64,000 bases of DNA from Bombyx mori (taxonomy: Eukaryota; Arthropoda; Insecta; Lepidoptera; Bombycidae), in the NCBI RefSeq assembly GCF_030269925.1, contig NC_085111.1:9044142-9108141 (forward strand), written 5' to 3'. The notes under the pieces were generated by a model. It was not told where the DNA came from and made no database searches. It was given only the letters and a program-made list of their open reading frames with translations. Made by a program: the position numbers and the translations under genes. Below, in pieces: positions 48,650 through 60,321 of this stretch (within the stretch, counting starts at the first letter, position 1; each line of letters starts with the position of its first letter).

Positions 48650-49281
48650 TTATTTTTAATTACTATTTTTTATAATGTACCTAAGTATAGTAGTTGCTAA
48701 TGAATTATTGTATTATAAACAAATGACGATAAAAGTCATCGAAGAATAATTTGAATGTTTTGGAATTTAATAAATGCGTTGTACGGATTATAAATTGCGG
48801 TCGAAAATTGGATATTAAATTTTATCTTTAGTATTTTCTTCGGTTTTCACGACTCGTTGGCATCATTAAGCCTACTTTTAATTTCGCGCTTGTTATTCTT
48901 TTTTTTATGATATTCTTTAAATACCAAAAAGTGCCAATGTGCAGACAACGGATAATTTAGGGATGTCCATAGTTTGAATACTCTTCTGTATTAGAATAGC
49001 TACTTCAAACTTTCGGGTCTTTGAAATATTTGCAGGAAACTGACGATTTTCTCAGACCAAAACCAAGGAAGATACCTACACTCTGGCTTAAAGCGAAAGA
49101 AGAAGAAATAAAACACATCTTAAAGCTTTAAGAGAAATATGTATCGTAATTATTATAAATGAGAAATATAGCCGCCCTGTATGTATCCACTAGAAACTTT
49201 TGCATTGGCGCGTAACTGGAATAGCTCCTTAGGCTATCAGCAATTAGGCAGAAAAAATATTTATTTATATAAATATTTGAA
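48650..49281. other. Intergenic, no gene seen
   Basis: AT-rich; no gene or known repeat. Confidence 0.4.
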
Positions 49282-49718
49282 GTCGTCGTGGCCTAAAGGA
49301 TAAGACGTCCGGTGCATTCGTATATAGCGATGCACTGGTGTTCGAATCTCGCTGGCGGGTACCAATTTTTCTAATGAAATACGTACTCAACAAATGTTCA
49401 CGATTGACTTCCACGGTGAAGGAATAACATCGTGCAATAAAAATCAAACCCGCAAAATTATAATTTGCGTAATTACTGGTGGTAGGACCTCTTGTGAGTC
49501 TGCACGGGTAGGTACCACCGCCCCGCCTATTTCTGCCGTGAAGCAGTAATGCGTTTCGGTTTGAAGGGTGGGGCAGCCGTTGTGACTATACTGAGACCTT
49601 AGAACTATATCTCAAGGTGTGTGGCGCATTTACGTGGTAGATGTCTATGGGCTCCAGTAACCACTTAACACCAGGTGGGCTGTGAGCTCGTCCACACATC
49701 TAAGCAATAAAAAAAAAG
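49282..49718 (+). mobile_element. Full-length Bm1 SINE
   Basis: All parts are present: tRNA-derived head gtcgtcgtggcctaaaggat (A-box-like) with ggtgttcgaatctc (B box); body accaatttttctaatgaaat, tccacggtgaaggaataaca, ataatttgcgtaattactgg; the common tail; and an A-rich end. About 437 bp. Best reference copy in the window, with the inverted one at 51966-52405. Confidence 0.92.
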
Positions 49719-50040
49719 AAAAAAATAAATAAATCAACTTTTTGAAATTCATTAGGTACTTAAGGAAGTAAGCTCCCGACCGACCAACAATGTAAATTCG
49801 TTAATTTACATTTGTGCTATATTTTATAGCACACTAAAGAAAATACATTTAAAATAAAATTAGAATACAAAAGTTACTTGCGGTCTTATCGTTCAAACCG
49901 ATCTCTTTCGGGCAACTATTGAGTGTAAATAATGTTTATGTAACTTAATAATAGCCAATTGCCGTGTATTTTAAGTAACAATAATACTTTGTTTCCTAAT
50001 TTAAATCTTTATGTATCCCAATTCGAGATTTTTTTGTTTA
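49719..50040. other. Intergenic, no gene seen
   Basis: AT-rich spacer between two Bm1 copies. Confidence 0.4.
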
Positions 50041-50288
50041 CTGGTGGTAGGACCTCTTGTAAGTCCGCACGGGTAGGTGCCACTACCCTGCCTATTTCTG
50101 CCGTGAAACAGTAATGCGTTTCGATTTGAAGGGTGGGGCTGTCGTTGTAACTATACTGAGACCTTAGAACTCATATCTCAAGGTGGGTGGCGACATTTAC
50201 GTTGTAGATGTGTATGGGCTCCTGTAACCACTTAATACCAAGTGGGCTGTGAGCTCGTCCACTCATCTAAGCAACAAATTAAAAAAAA
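50041..50288 (+). mobile_element. Bm1 SINE, 5'-truncated
   Basis: Plus-strand tail unit, slightly diverged (gccactaccctgcc, gctgtcgttgtaac). Confidence 0.85.
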
Positions 50289-50584
50289 GATGTAATTTTA
50301 AAACTATAATTTTACTACTTATCTTGAGTTGAAGCTATCTTCTGATACCTTGCTAGTTTTTACAAAGACAGATGTTATATGAATGCACTGAATAATTTTT
50401 CCATGTTTGTTCATAAAACGATTAAAGAGCATTAGCATCTGCTTGCAAAACAATATTTATCGATGCAGTCGTTAAAATCTCGAGTTCCACGTGTACCGTT
50501 TAACTGTCAATCTGTTGCACTAATATAGTAATGGTACAGCATAGGTATAGTATAGGTAAGCATAAGATCCGAAACTACATGAAA

Positions 50585-50960
50585 ACTACTCCTCAGTAGA
50601 TGATGCTTCAATTTTCATGGACCTCATATCGGAAAAACATATTCACACCTTTTTTGGGCTGGGCATGTGGGACCCAACGGGATCCCAACGGTCCGCAGAT
50701 GTTGGGAGCGAACCACGGGCCCAAGGGATGGAATTTATAATAGCACCCTACCCAAAGCTTATTCACCCAAGATAACTTAATGTAAAGGAACGACTCCACC
50801 ACCCGCCACCGAAGTGTCCTAGAGTCCTGGAGTCCTATATCGCCCGAATCGGAATCGCTCACTAATAAGGAAGATGACGTGATGAGGAAAGGAGGCTTTT
50901 GTGGATTAGACGGTCGGTCTCTGTACCGAATTCTGCAAGTATGACCCGGTTTGAAAAATA
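50585..50960 (-). repeat. GC-richer block with an 84-codon ORF, probable dispersed repeat
   Basis: Between AT-rich flanks, positions 50608-50862 are open on the minus strand (MSDSDSGDIGLQDSRTLRWR ...; further LSWVNKLWVGCYYKFHPLGP). Base composition contrasts with the surroundings. No domain recognised, no splice context. I suspect a fragment of a transposable element, not a host gene. Confidence 0.35.
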
Positions 50961-51045
50961 TTTTTCTAACTATTATTCAAAAGGCCTTCCTCGATGCAGA
51001 AATTACATCTTGTAATAAATAATACTAAACCCGTTGAATATATAA

Positions 51046-51381
51046 TCTATATTATATATATATATTTAATATATAATATATATAAAATATATATATATAT
51101 ATAAAAATGAATTGCTGTTCGTTAGTCTCGCTAAAACTCCAGAACGGCTGGACCGATTTGGCTAATTTAGGTCTTGAATTATTTGTGAAAGTCCAGAGAA
51201 GGCTTAAAAGGTAGATAAATATAAGAATGCTCGGAATTAAATAAAAATAAAAAATTTGTTTTTCCTTTGATGTGTCCCCCGTCGGACGGATTCCTTTTGT
51301 TTGATTTAAGTTTATTTTATACAAAAGTTTAGGTCTTTTATTTATCGATTGAGGCACTACGAAGTCTGCCGGGTCAGCTAG
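51046..51381 (+). mobile_element. Non-autonomous Helitron-like element, family B
   Basis: Starts TCTATATTATATATATATAT (expanded AT repeat), then aaaaatgaattgctgttcgt, ggctggaccgatttggctaa, cgattgaggcactacgaagt, and ends gccgggtcagCTAG followed by T. Inverted relative to the copy at 14440-14724. The AT microsatellite accounts for its greater length. Confidence 0.6.
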
Positions 51382-51965
51382 TTTGGGATAAAATAGTTGG
51401 TTCTCTCTGCTGCAGCCGTACGTTCCTGTTTTAATACTAATAACTTCACAAACAATTCACTTCCCGTATCTATACAGTCTTTGGAATCATAACAATACAT
51501 TGAGGAAATGTTTTCCGCTTAGGCTGTATCGTGCAATATTCTGAAAATATTCCTTCTTACGTTTTGATCAAATAGTATTATTGTTTTCGGTAACGAATTT
51601 GGTCATTGTAAATCAAACTACGATAAATCACCGCGTCATCTCAACAGGAGGTATTCATTGACATATAAGTGCAGTGCTAAGTTCCGTCAACTATTTGTTA
51701 ATTTATTGAATATGCATGACATCATGCAGTCGCCTAGTCGCGCGCAAGACGGTTTAGTGATCTAAGCTCACAGCAGTCAATCCTTCTATGCTTGCGGAAT
51801 CATGCCAGGACTCCCGTACAATAGAAACTTTAAATGTTTTTTCTATGCCAGTTTCAACCTTTGTTTCATTACCTTGTATAAGTATATTTCTGCTGTTAAA
51901 GCTAACCTTCGTAGTACAAATACCTAGTTATTTGTAAACGCGATAATGCCAACTTATTATCGGTC

Positions 51966-52405
51966 TTTTTTATTTATTGCTTCGTTGGATGGAAGAGCTC
52001 ACAGCCCACCTGGTGTTAAGTGGTTACTGGAGCCCATAGACATCTACAACATAAATGCGCCACCCACCTCGAGATATAAGTTCTAAGGTCTCAGTATAGT
52101 TACAACGGCTACCCCACTCTTCGAACCGAAATGCATTACTGCTTCACGGCGGAAATAGGCGGGGTGGTGGTGCCTACCCGTGCGGACTCCCAAGAGGTCC
52201 TACCACCAGTGATTACGCAAATTATAATTTTGCGGGTTTGGTTTTTATTACACGATGTTATTCCTTCACCGTGGAAGTCAATCGTGAACATTTGTTGAGT
52301 ACATATTTCATTAGAAAAATTGGTACCCGCCTGCGGGATTCGAACACCGGTGCATCGCTACATACGAATGCACCGGACGTCTTATCCTTTAGGCCACGAC
52401 GACGA
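51966..52405 (-). mobile_element. Full-length Bm1 SINE
   Basis: Minus-strand copy with A-tail, common tail, body (ggttttt..attacacgatgtta) and intact tRNA-like head ending at the complement of gtcgtcgtcgtggcctaaag. The head still has B-box-like ggtgttcgaatcc. Confidence 0.9.
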
Positions 52406-54224
52406 CAAACGGTCTTGAAAACCTTTAGGATATTGCAGCAGACATTGCTGTTGATGCGAAAACTATAATTCACTATTAATAATGAATTTACTCAGATTGT
52501 TAGAAGTCATTAATTAATTAAACAAGTGTAAAAAAAACATAAATCAATGAAGAATTAATTAAAACTGCTTCAACGGCTTAATATCTCGCGTTTATTGTTT
52601 CCATTTTATTATTTCCGACTTTTTAAGTTGCAGTTTTCGTGGTCACGGACTAAGGTTTGTCTGTCGATATTTGAGTATTATTTTGCTAGCTACCTAAATT
52701 CCTAACAAATATTTCTCAAAACGTTTCTTGATTCTCAATAAATGATGAATCTAATAAAGGCAACCTCTAATCCGGCAAATTTTTTCGAATTTGTTTATTT
52801 ATTGTTATTGCATTGATAAGCGCACGAGTTCTACCTGCCTTACCCGATTTTGAGTGTTAACGGAAACCTGTAGACTTCTGAGTGCGAATGCCGTCACCCA
52901 CCTTGGGACGTGACTATGTCGCGGCAGAAATAAGAAGACAATGCTGCCTAACCGTCCAAGCTCACCCTGAGCACTATTACCGCAAGTAACTATGCTTTTT
53001 TTTTATACACCAGGTGCCTTCACATTTAACTTACGATGACTTCAAAATTTGACATAGAAAATTTAATTTAATTTACATCATGATGTTTGTTTATGGTTGG
53101 AAATTGTTTATGCACAAGTTCGCTCAAGGCATTCATAATGTCAATGTTAAACAGAATTCAGTTGACGTACAAAATATGTATATGCGATCTTCTTGATAGA
53201 ACCTAATAATTATGTAACAAACATATTATTATATTTTCTCGTATATTAATTTGTTAAACGAGTAGAAGTATTGTATCTTCTTAATCATTTAAATTCTTGC
53301 TAAGTCCTGTGAATAATTAAAATAATTTTGTTAACACCAGAACTACAAAAATTAAATTAAGATTTAACTACTGATACCGATTTAAAAATCATTGTTATTA
53401 TGACTTAAATAAAGAATTTAAGTAAATATAATAAGTTTTCATTACGCATTCTGAGGGATTGTAAATTTGAATAAAATACATTTGTGTCAATAAATATTTT
53501 GTATAATTATTAAAAATATATCAATTCATTTTATATTTAATCCGTAATATACGAATTAAAATTTTGTTTGAAACATTAAACTAGGTATATACTAAATAAT
53601 ATAAACATATTTTTAATAACTAATTCACTTTAAATAAACATTTGGTCTATAATTATCTAAGAATTGATTGTCATGATCAAATAACAATGTTCAAAAGAAA
53701 AATGGAAGTTACTTGCACTAAAAATGATAATGTTTGCAATTACAATACTGACTAATTACATATCAATTGAAATGCACTCTTTACTTTACAAAAATCCTAC
53801 AATTTACTAGTCATTCAAAATCAAAGCAATTAATCTCCACGATGAAAAATATTATTGCACTGAGAAATATATGACATTTTACAATGTTCAGCATTAAATT
53901 TGTAAAACAGATCAAGCAAAAAAGGAACTAGAAAAATATCATGCACCACATGATGGTGTTAATATAGCTACAATAAATCTAAAGGAACATGATATTTAAA
54001 ATAAATCTACCTAATTTCTACATAATAATATTTACAATTTTTAAATCTACGTTTATTTCCCCAATCAGTCTTCAGTCTGCACTGCGATCTCAGTACATAG
54101 TCTTACATGCCTTGCAATTACCAAATTCTTAAAGGTACATCGTACACTAGATCCAAGGTCTTTCCTCTGGGAATGTACTCTTAAATGTAACAAAAAAGCT
54201 CCTTTGGATTTTCAATAGTAGCAG
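52406..54224. other. Spacer and 3' flank of Tret1
   Basis: A very old minus-strand Bm1 is recognisable at about 52797-52987 (cgcacgagttctacctgcct, ggcagaaataagaag). The rest is AT-rich. A complement of AATAAA at about 54051-54056 is a candidate Tret1 poly(A) signal. Confidence 0.45.
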
Positions 54225-57200
54225 TTAACAAATATTTTCTGGTTGTTTACTGATATTGCGGACCCTCCGGGATCCGCTCGTCAATTTCATTTCAATTTCT
54301 TCGAGACTTTTGCCCTTGGTCTCAGGCACGAAGAAAATAACAAACAATAAGCCTCCTATACAAATAACAGCAAATAACCAAAGTGTTCCATGCATATAGA
54401 TAGCGTCAATAATGTTTTGGAATGTTTTCGTAACAATAAAAGTGCATGTCCAGTTGAAGCCAGTTGCCAATGACGCAGCCGTACCTCTAATCTTTGATGG
54501 TAAAATTTCTCCTAACATGAGCCACGGAATCGGTCCGAATCCGATTGAGAATCCCAACACGTAGATAACGAGGCATGCGAGTGGCAGCCAACCGTAAGCT
54601 GTGACGTCAATGTGGTTCTGCTTTAAGTAGAAATAGGCACCTAGTGCTAAGAGTGTCGTGATCATCGCTACCGATGAAATGTACAGCAACACCTTTCTTC
54701 CCAGGCGGTCGATGAGCATGGTCGCTATGAATGTTGAAATAAAATTCACTACTCCAATGATTATACTGGCCAAGTTTTCGTCGACGCTGCTGCCAGACAT
54801 TTGGAAAATACTTGCTGCGTAGAATATAACAGCGTTGATTCCAGTCAGTTGTTGGAAAAGCATCAATCCCAAAGAAATCATAACAGCTGGCAAATATCTT
54901 TTACTGAATAACTGTTTGAATGCATTTCCGCCAGTTCTGTCCGATTCGGTTTGAGATATTGTTAAATCGCGCATTTCCTTCTCAATGTTTACATTCTTTC
55001 CTCTTAACCAGCGCAGAGATTTGCGTGCTTCTTGGACGCGTGCTTTAGAGACATACCAACGAGGTGTTTCTGGGGTTAGAATCATAAGTAGGAAGAATGG
55101 CACCGGTATTGCTGCCCCAAAGAACGCTAAATTTGACCAATCCAGATATGATCCTACCAAGAAGGCCAAAAGTATTCCTGTATTACCAAACGCGGTTGGC
55201 AGAAGACCCAAAGCTCCTCTCACCTCCGGTTGAATAGTTTCTCCAATGTAGACCGGAAATGCAAGAGATACGATTCCCACACACACCCCGCATATGACCC
55301 GGCCAGCAAATACCATCACAACGTTAATTGCGTTAGCGATCAACATCCATCCGATGGTGAATGGCACTGCTGTACCCATAATTGTCTTTTTTCTTCCTAG
55401 GTATTCGATCAAAGGTCCGCCAACAATGCCTCCGACCAAAGCTGCTAACGGCATAAGACCCCCAACCCATGTTATCTGGAAACAAAAAAAATATATTTAG
55501 GTGTTGTTTGTCATTGAGATTAAAATGTGAATTAACTAATCAATTTTATACTATCTTTCAATACCCTAAACGGGTTGAATTTATATATTTTTCTCTCAAA
55601 TTATCTAACGTGTAATTAAAATACGAATAAAAATAATGTCTATGTTTAATATTACAAAGTTTTGCTAGGTTATTAGCTCATATTAGAAAATAACTTATCG
55701 TTCATAATAACATTTAATCCGCAATAAAAATATCGGTTATCGGATCCATATGTAGAACTTGTGAGAAATGTTCAAACCCTCTGATTAATTGGATAACTTT
55801 TGTATAATATGTAAATCAATAGGCTTAAAGTAAAACAAATGTAATAATTTGAAACGACTAGGCTAATTCTTAGAGCTTTTATAATATTTTCTGGTGGAAT
55901 TGTGATTACTCTGTTTCTATTCTTGCGGGAAAGCGAGTATGATATTCGAATTTGTTTGGCTGATGCAATAATGACGTCATTATTCAACATGAGATGCACT
56001 CTTCTTCTTCTTCTCAGTCGTGTCACTCTTGACAGAGTGGTCGTGATCGTCATGTAGTGTTGGAAGGGGCAGACTTGATGCGTCTCACGATGTCGCGCCA
56101 TCTCTCCCTGCTCGAGGCCATTCTACTGCACTCATTTAAGGGACCTCCCACTGCAGTTTTAATTTGGTCGGTCCACCGCATTGGTGGCCTCCCGCGCGGT
56201 CTTGTACCATCAACGCTTCCCTGTACAACGAGGCGTTCTATGGACCGGCCATCTCGTCGCGAAACGTGTCCGAAGAAATTCACCATTCGAGACTGTACTA
56301 TACCAAATAGACGCTGCTTGATGCCGAGTTCCTGTACTTTACTCTTAGTATTTTGTAATTTGGTTCGATAAGTTATTTTTTGTTTCGACAAACGTTATGG
56401 GCGAAAAGTCAATCCTAATCTTATATTGGTGTTGTAGAAAAGCAACTGTAAACTCACTTCTTCCTTTGTTATGTCCAAAGTTATATTCATTGTTAGCACA
56501 GCAGGTGATGTGTACCCAGATGAAAATCCGACATTCATTGAACCGACAGAAACTGCAAACGCTGCAAGAAGCTGTAATAAAACACCAAAAAAACTATTAT
56601 AATATTATTAATTTTCAATGATAGAAAATCAACATACACGTAGACGCAGCCGTATGCTAACTTTGGCTTATGGTTTTGTTTGTAATAGATATCTATTTCT
56701 ATTCTAGATTATTAGTTTCTTAAAAATTTTTTACAACGAATAATTAAAAAAAATAATTCGTGAACATGGTTGCGTTGCGTGAGATTTGTTCCCACGGGGT
56801 AGCTTTTCAAATTTCAAACTGATATTAGGTACATAAATACTTAGTACACACTGAACCAAAATAGTTATTAATTTATAAGTTGTTTTGTTTACGAGTTTTA
56901 ATAATCACTCAACACCACCAGGTGCTCGTCTGTCCATTAAAACTATAATAAAAATACGGAAATTATTTTACCTGCGTCCATAGAAACAGTTTCTGAGTTG
57001 TAGATTTGTACGGTGTTCCATCCTCGTTATCGTATTCCGTCTTAGTTTTAACGCTGTCTGTGCTTAATTGCCTAACGAATGGAACAGAATTCCGCAAGTT
57101 CTCGTCCTTGATTTCCATTTCCATTTTGTATTTGAATTCGTTTCCTAAACTGATCTGACGTAGTTGTTGAAAGTGCCGACGAGTTTTCTCGAAAGAATCC

Positions 57201-60200
57201 TGTTCGTCTTCGCTGCTACTCTCTGTGGATACGTGTTCCGGTATCGGATCGTAGTTAGTGGGCACCAGAGTACCCTGGGATCCACATGAAGTTGCGAGGG
57301 AAGTGCTGGTTGTTGACGCTGAGAGCGTTGGTTTCGAAGGCACCCGGGCGTATTTGGGACCACGAGTGCGGTATAACCGCTCTTCATCCCCTTGTGCGTG
57401 ACGCGTTTGTTCGCTTCCACCCTGGAATTAAAAAAATATGTTAACTTTTAAACTGTCAAACACCTAACTGATACATTTTAACATTACACGCCAATTTAAT
57501 AAAATCGACTGGTCGCTCAAGTGTGTTCTGGACGATTGATACTAAAGTAATCATTCGCAAACATACCCCATTTATTATATCCACTATCTTACGTACGTAA
57601 GTTTGCTATGACGATAAGAACAGTGAACCGAGGGGTTCGGAGGTCAGCCAGAGAGACTGAGTATTGTTTGTTAATTGCAAGTAGTCATATGGTCAAAGTC
57701 ATATGGTCGTCGCATGCAATGATAACCTAGTTATTTACGTACATACTACCCTGACCTGATCCGTTATGAAAGTTCTTTTTTACGTTAATAATTTAACTCT
57801 AATCATATAATATACTACAACCCATAATCAAAATTTTGTAAATAATCTCATACTTGCCTTAACATAAAATAGTGATACATATATTTTTATTTCTTATACA
57901 TGTTTTCGAAAGCTCTGTAAGTTTTCTTAAAATATTTCATTTCTCTCCTTTTATGATAATTAGGGTACCAACCCATGTGGGCTGACCAGAGGCCCAACGA
58001 TTGCTCCAGTAGTACTTCGTAATATTCGTAGATAATAAAACATATATTTATTAATATAATTATTTTGAGAAGATGAGTGACATAGTGGCATTGGATTTCT
58101 CGGAATAATATTTATGCGTTTTTTAGAAATAAAAACGTATGACTCCATCAAGTAACGTAGTTATTATGAAAGTTCGATTTTAAAATTTTAATCGTGTTTT
58201 ATGTCGACTAATATTTAATTTTAAACAAAATTGTACATAAGGACTCCCCAGATATCACAAAATCACATTTCAAAATGACAGGTCTACGATCTTTGTAAAG
58301 CAGATAAAATAATTGTGATTTTATTGTTTTCTTCTACATTCTTCTTTCAAAAGAAAGATTTATTTTCGTTCCATACTCGATGGTTTTTAAACATATAAAT
58401 TTATCAATTTCTTTGAACATCTATTTTAGATGTTTTTCTAATCATAATAAATGTGTAATCATTATACTCTCGGAGACCTCGACTAACAATTATTCTTATA
58501 GGTATTATTTCCGTGATGTATTTATTTGTTGTTTGCTGTTATTTTTGTTGTTGTTAATAAATACAATCGTTTGTAATTAATGCGTACGCAATGTAACACA
58601 ATAAATACAAATTTAATGATGAGCAGGGTCGACGGCCGACGTTCCAAACCCTTCGTTTCGCCTCGAAGGCTTCGTTGGCCGGACAGCCTTGGGTTGAGCC
58701 GCGCGTCTGGTTCCAGTGTTGACTGTGGTAACCGCGTTATGCCGCCCGGGTTCTGACCTCGGGGGATCGGGCGCTTGAGTGAGATTGCAGGGGATTCGTT
58801 GTGTAGGGGGCCCTAAATACCATCCTTGCGATCCCCGACCCCAATATCTACGGAACGTCGAGTGCCACATACCTCACGCGCCTTCTAGGCGGGGGCTCGT
58901 AGGAAGTTCAGCCCCCCGCCCAAAAATAAAAAAGGGGTCAACGGTCACGTGTGACGCGGAGAAGTATCCGCCAGTTACCGCTTCGTTATCGATTATTGGC
59001 TGACGTATTACTAAACGACGCGGATTGCGCCAACCTCCAGTTTCCAAAGTAATTTCCATCCAAAGATTGGCTTGGAAGTGATCGCTTCCAGCGATAAATC
59101 CGCCCATTGTACTTTAGTTTTAATTGAATTTTTCTATACATTGTCGTTATTTTGGTGTACCTAAGTCTAATAAACTATATAATATATTGTATTTTAATTA
59201 ATATTCAAAATTGAATGAATTCTATCCATCCAAAATTCTCAATGCAATATATTTTGTCGATAAACCAATATCATTGACGTGCAAGGCTAACCTAGACATC
59301 ACTAACAAGCTACTAATAAAGCGGTGCTGGATACACTAACTACATCTATAAATGACTTGGAATACTGAACAATAGCCGATGCTGAAACACATTGCCACAA
59401 GTGAAACGTTTGTTAATATTATAGCGGTAATAATATTTCTAGAATAGTGTCTCTCTACTTTCAGTCTGAAAGTTGTTTTCAGCGCCATCTATTAGAACTG
59501 TATAAAACTATATAGTTTTCCATTCAATAATGATTATGTTTACATATTGATAGTTCCAGTGGACAACGTAACTTAACCACGTTTTAATGTAACTCAAATT
59601 CCGCACCGACAGCGCTCATGTCAGCCAAATTATTTTGCATCTCGAACTTGAATTCTATAATGGAATTTTCCTGAATTGATTATTCAGTAATTTTGTTCAT
59701 AATTACCCAAATAATCTATGAATACTGTAGATTAATATTGTAAATTTATTGTAATGCTTTGAAATTATTTTAGTATTGAATTGTTGAATCGAATGCTGGA
59801 GTTACAACTGGTTCGAAGCAGGCTGGCCTTGCAAGGCCTTGTTAATTCCAGTTATCTGTTTTTGGTAGAATGCAACTATGATCTCGAATAATTACACACA
59901 CATTTCCTTGCAGTCGTAGACTTCGCGTTTTGATTAAAACACAGGAAATTATATTCGTTTAGTATGCACGTCATCATACATAATCTGTATTAAAAAAATA
60001 ATGATCAGTATATTATCATAGCGGGTTGCTAGGCAACCGATAATTGCAACGACAGGCCGCGAATTTTCTCCAGAGCTTTCTAGCGTTCAGAATTTTCCGG
60101 AAAGATTTATCTAATAATTTCACCCCTACACAAACACTTTCATTAATACCCAGTAAAACAGCGGTAACCAGTCCGAAAATAACCTCAAAATCGTAGTTAA

Positions 60201-60321
60201 GCACCAACAGACCATGTTTTTTTGAATTATAATTTAATTTACTTACCATTTCGGTGGAGAGCTGCTTGAGGTATCCCATGATCTTCCCCACGGCATTGGG
60301 GTTATTTTTATTGAAGCTCAT
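54225..60321 (-). CDS. Tret1: Facilitated trehalose transporter Tret1, long isoform, 4 exons
   Basis: Plasma-membrane MFS uniporter moving trehalose down its gradient, for example from fat body into haemolymph. Exons: 60247-60321 ([20 protein letters not shown]...), 56972-57421, 56458-56571, 54225-55475; junctions GT-AG, all phase 0; 629 residues. The hydrophilic N-terminus (about 175 residues) carries [20 protein letters not shown] and [13 protein letters not shown], segments also present in the long Drosophila Tret1 isoform. It runs into LFLWTQ and helix 1. Core motifs: [70 protein letters not shown]. An internal ATG at 57124 would give 505 residues, the length I recall for the characterised silkworm protein. 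It lies 6.5 kb upstream of its paralogue on the same strand. An RTE fragment sits in intron 3. Confidence 0.9.
56020..56391 (-). mobile_element. RTE-type LINE 3' end in Tret1 intron 3
   Basis: Minus-strand ORF 56050-56391 carries the C-terminal block of RTE/endonuclease-reverse transcriptases: [36 protein letters not shown] and [11 protein letters not shown]. Upstream RT is missing (5' truncation). A tail of tcttcttctt-type sequence (56000-56020) is downstream in the element's orientation. Same strand as the host gene. Confidence 0.8.
57422..58612. other. Tret1 intron 1, downstream part
   Basis: AT-rich. A minus-strand Bm1 relic (gtaccaacccatgtgggctg ... ttgctccagta) lies at about 57963-58012. 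No coding exon seen. Confidence 0.45.
58613..59115 (-). repeat. GC-rich block in Tret1 intron 1, probable retroelement remnant
   Basis: About 500 bp of high GC in an AT-rich intron, with open frames on both strands (58613-58870 minus, 58779-59003 plus, 58874-59107 minus). None has a recognised domain. Composition resembles silkworm LINE debris, not host introns. Identity not established. Confidence 0.35.
59116..60246. other. Tret1 intron 1, upstream part, with X-box motif
   Basis: No exon seen. GTTGCTAGGCAAC at 60025-60037 is a perfect RFX-type X-box, about 210 bp downstream of exon 1. An alternative short first exon was looked for and not found. Confidence 0.45.

Noticed and set aside
49282..49355. 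tRNA gene call for the Bm1 head
   Set aside because: A- and B-box-like sequences are present, but it is the tRNA-derived promoter of a full-length SINE, with no proper acceptor stem. The same applies to 24583 and to the complement near 52400.
51060..51110. TA-rich tract as an origin or regulatory element
   Set aside because: It is the expanded AT microsatellite at the 5' end of a Helitron-like element.
56057..56371. Plus-strand 104-codon ORF in Tret1 intron 3
   Set aside because: Shadow of the RTE coding frame on the minus strand.
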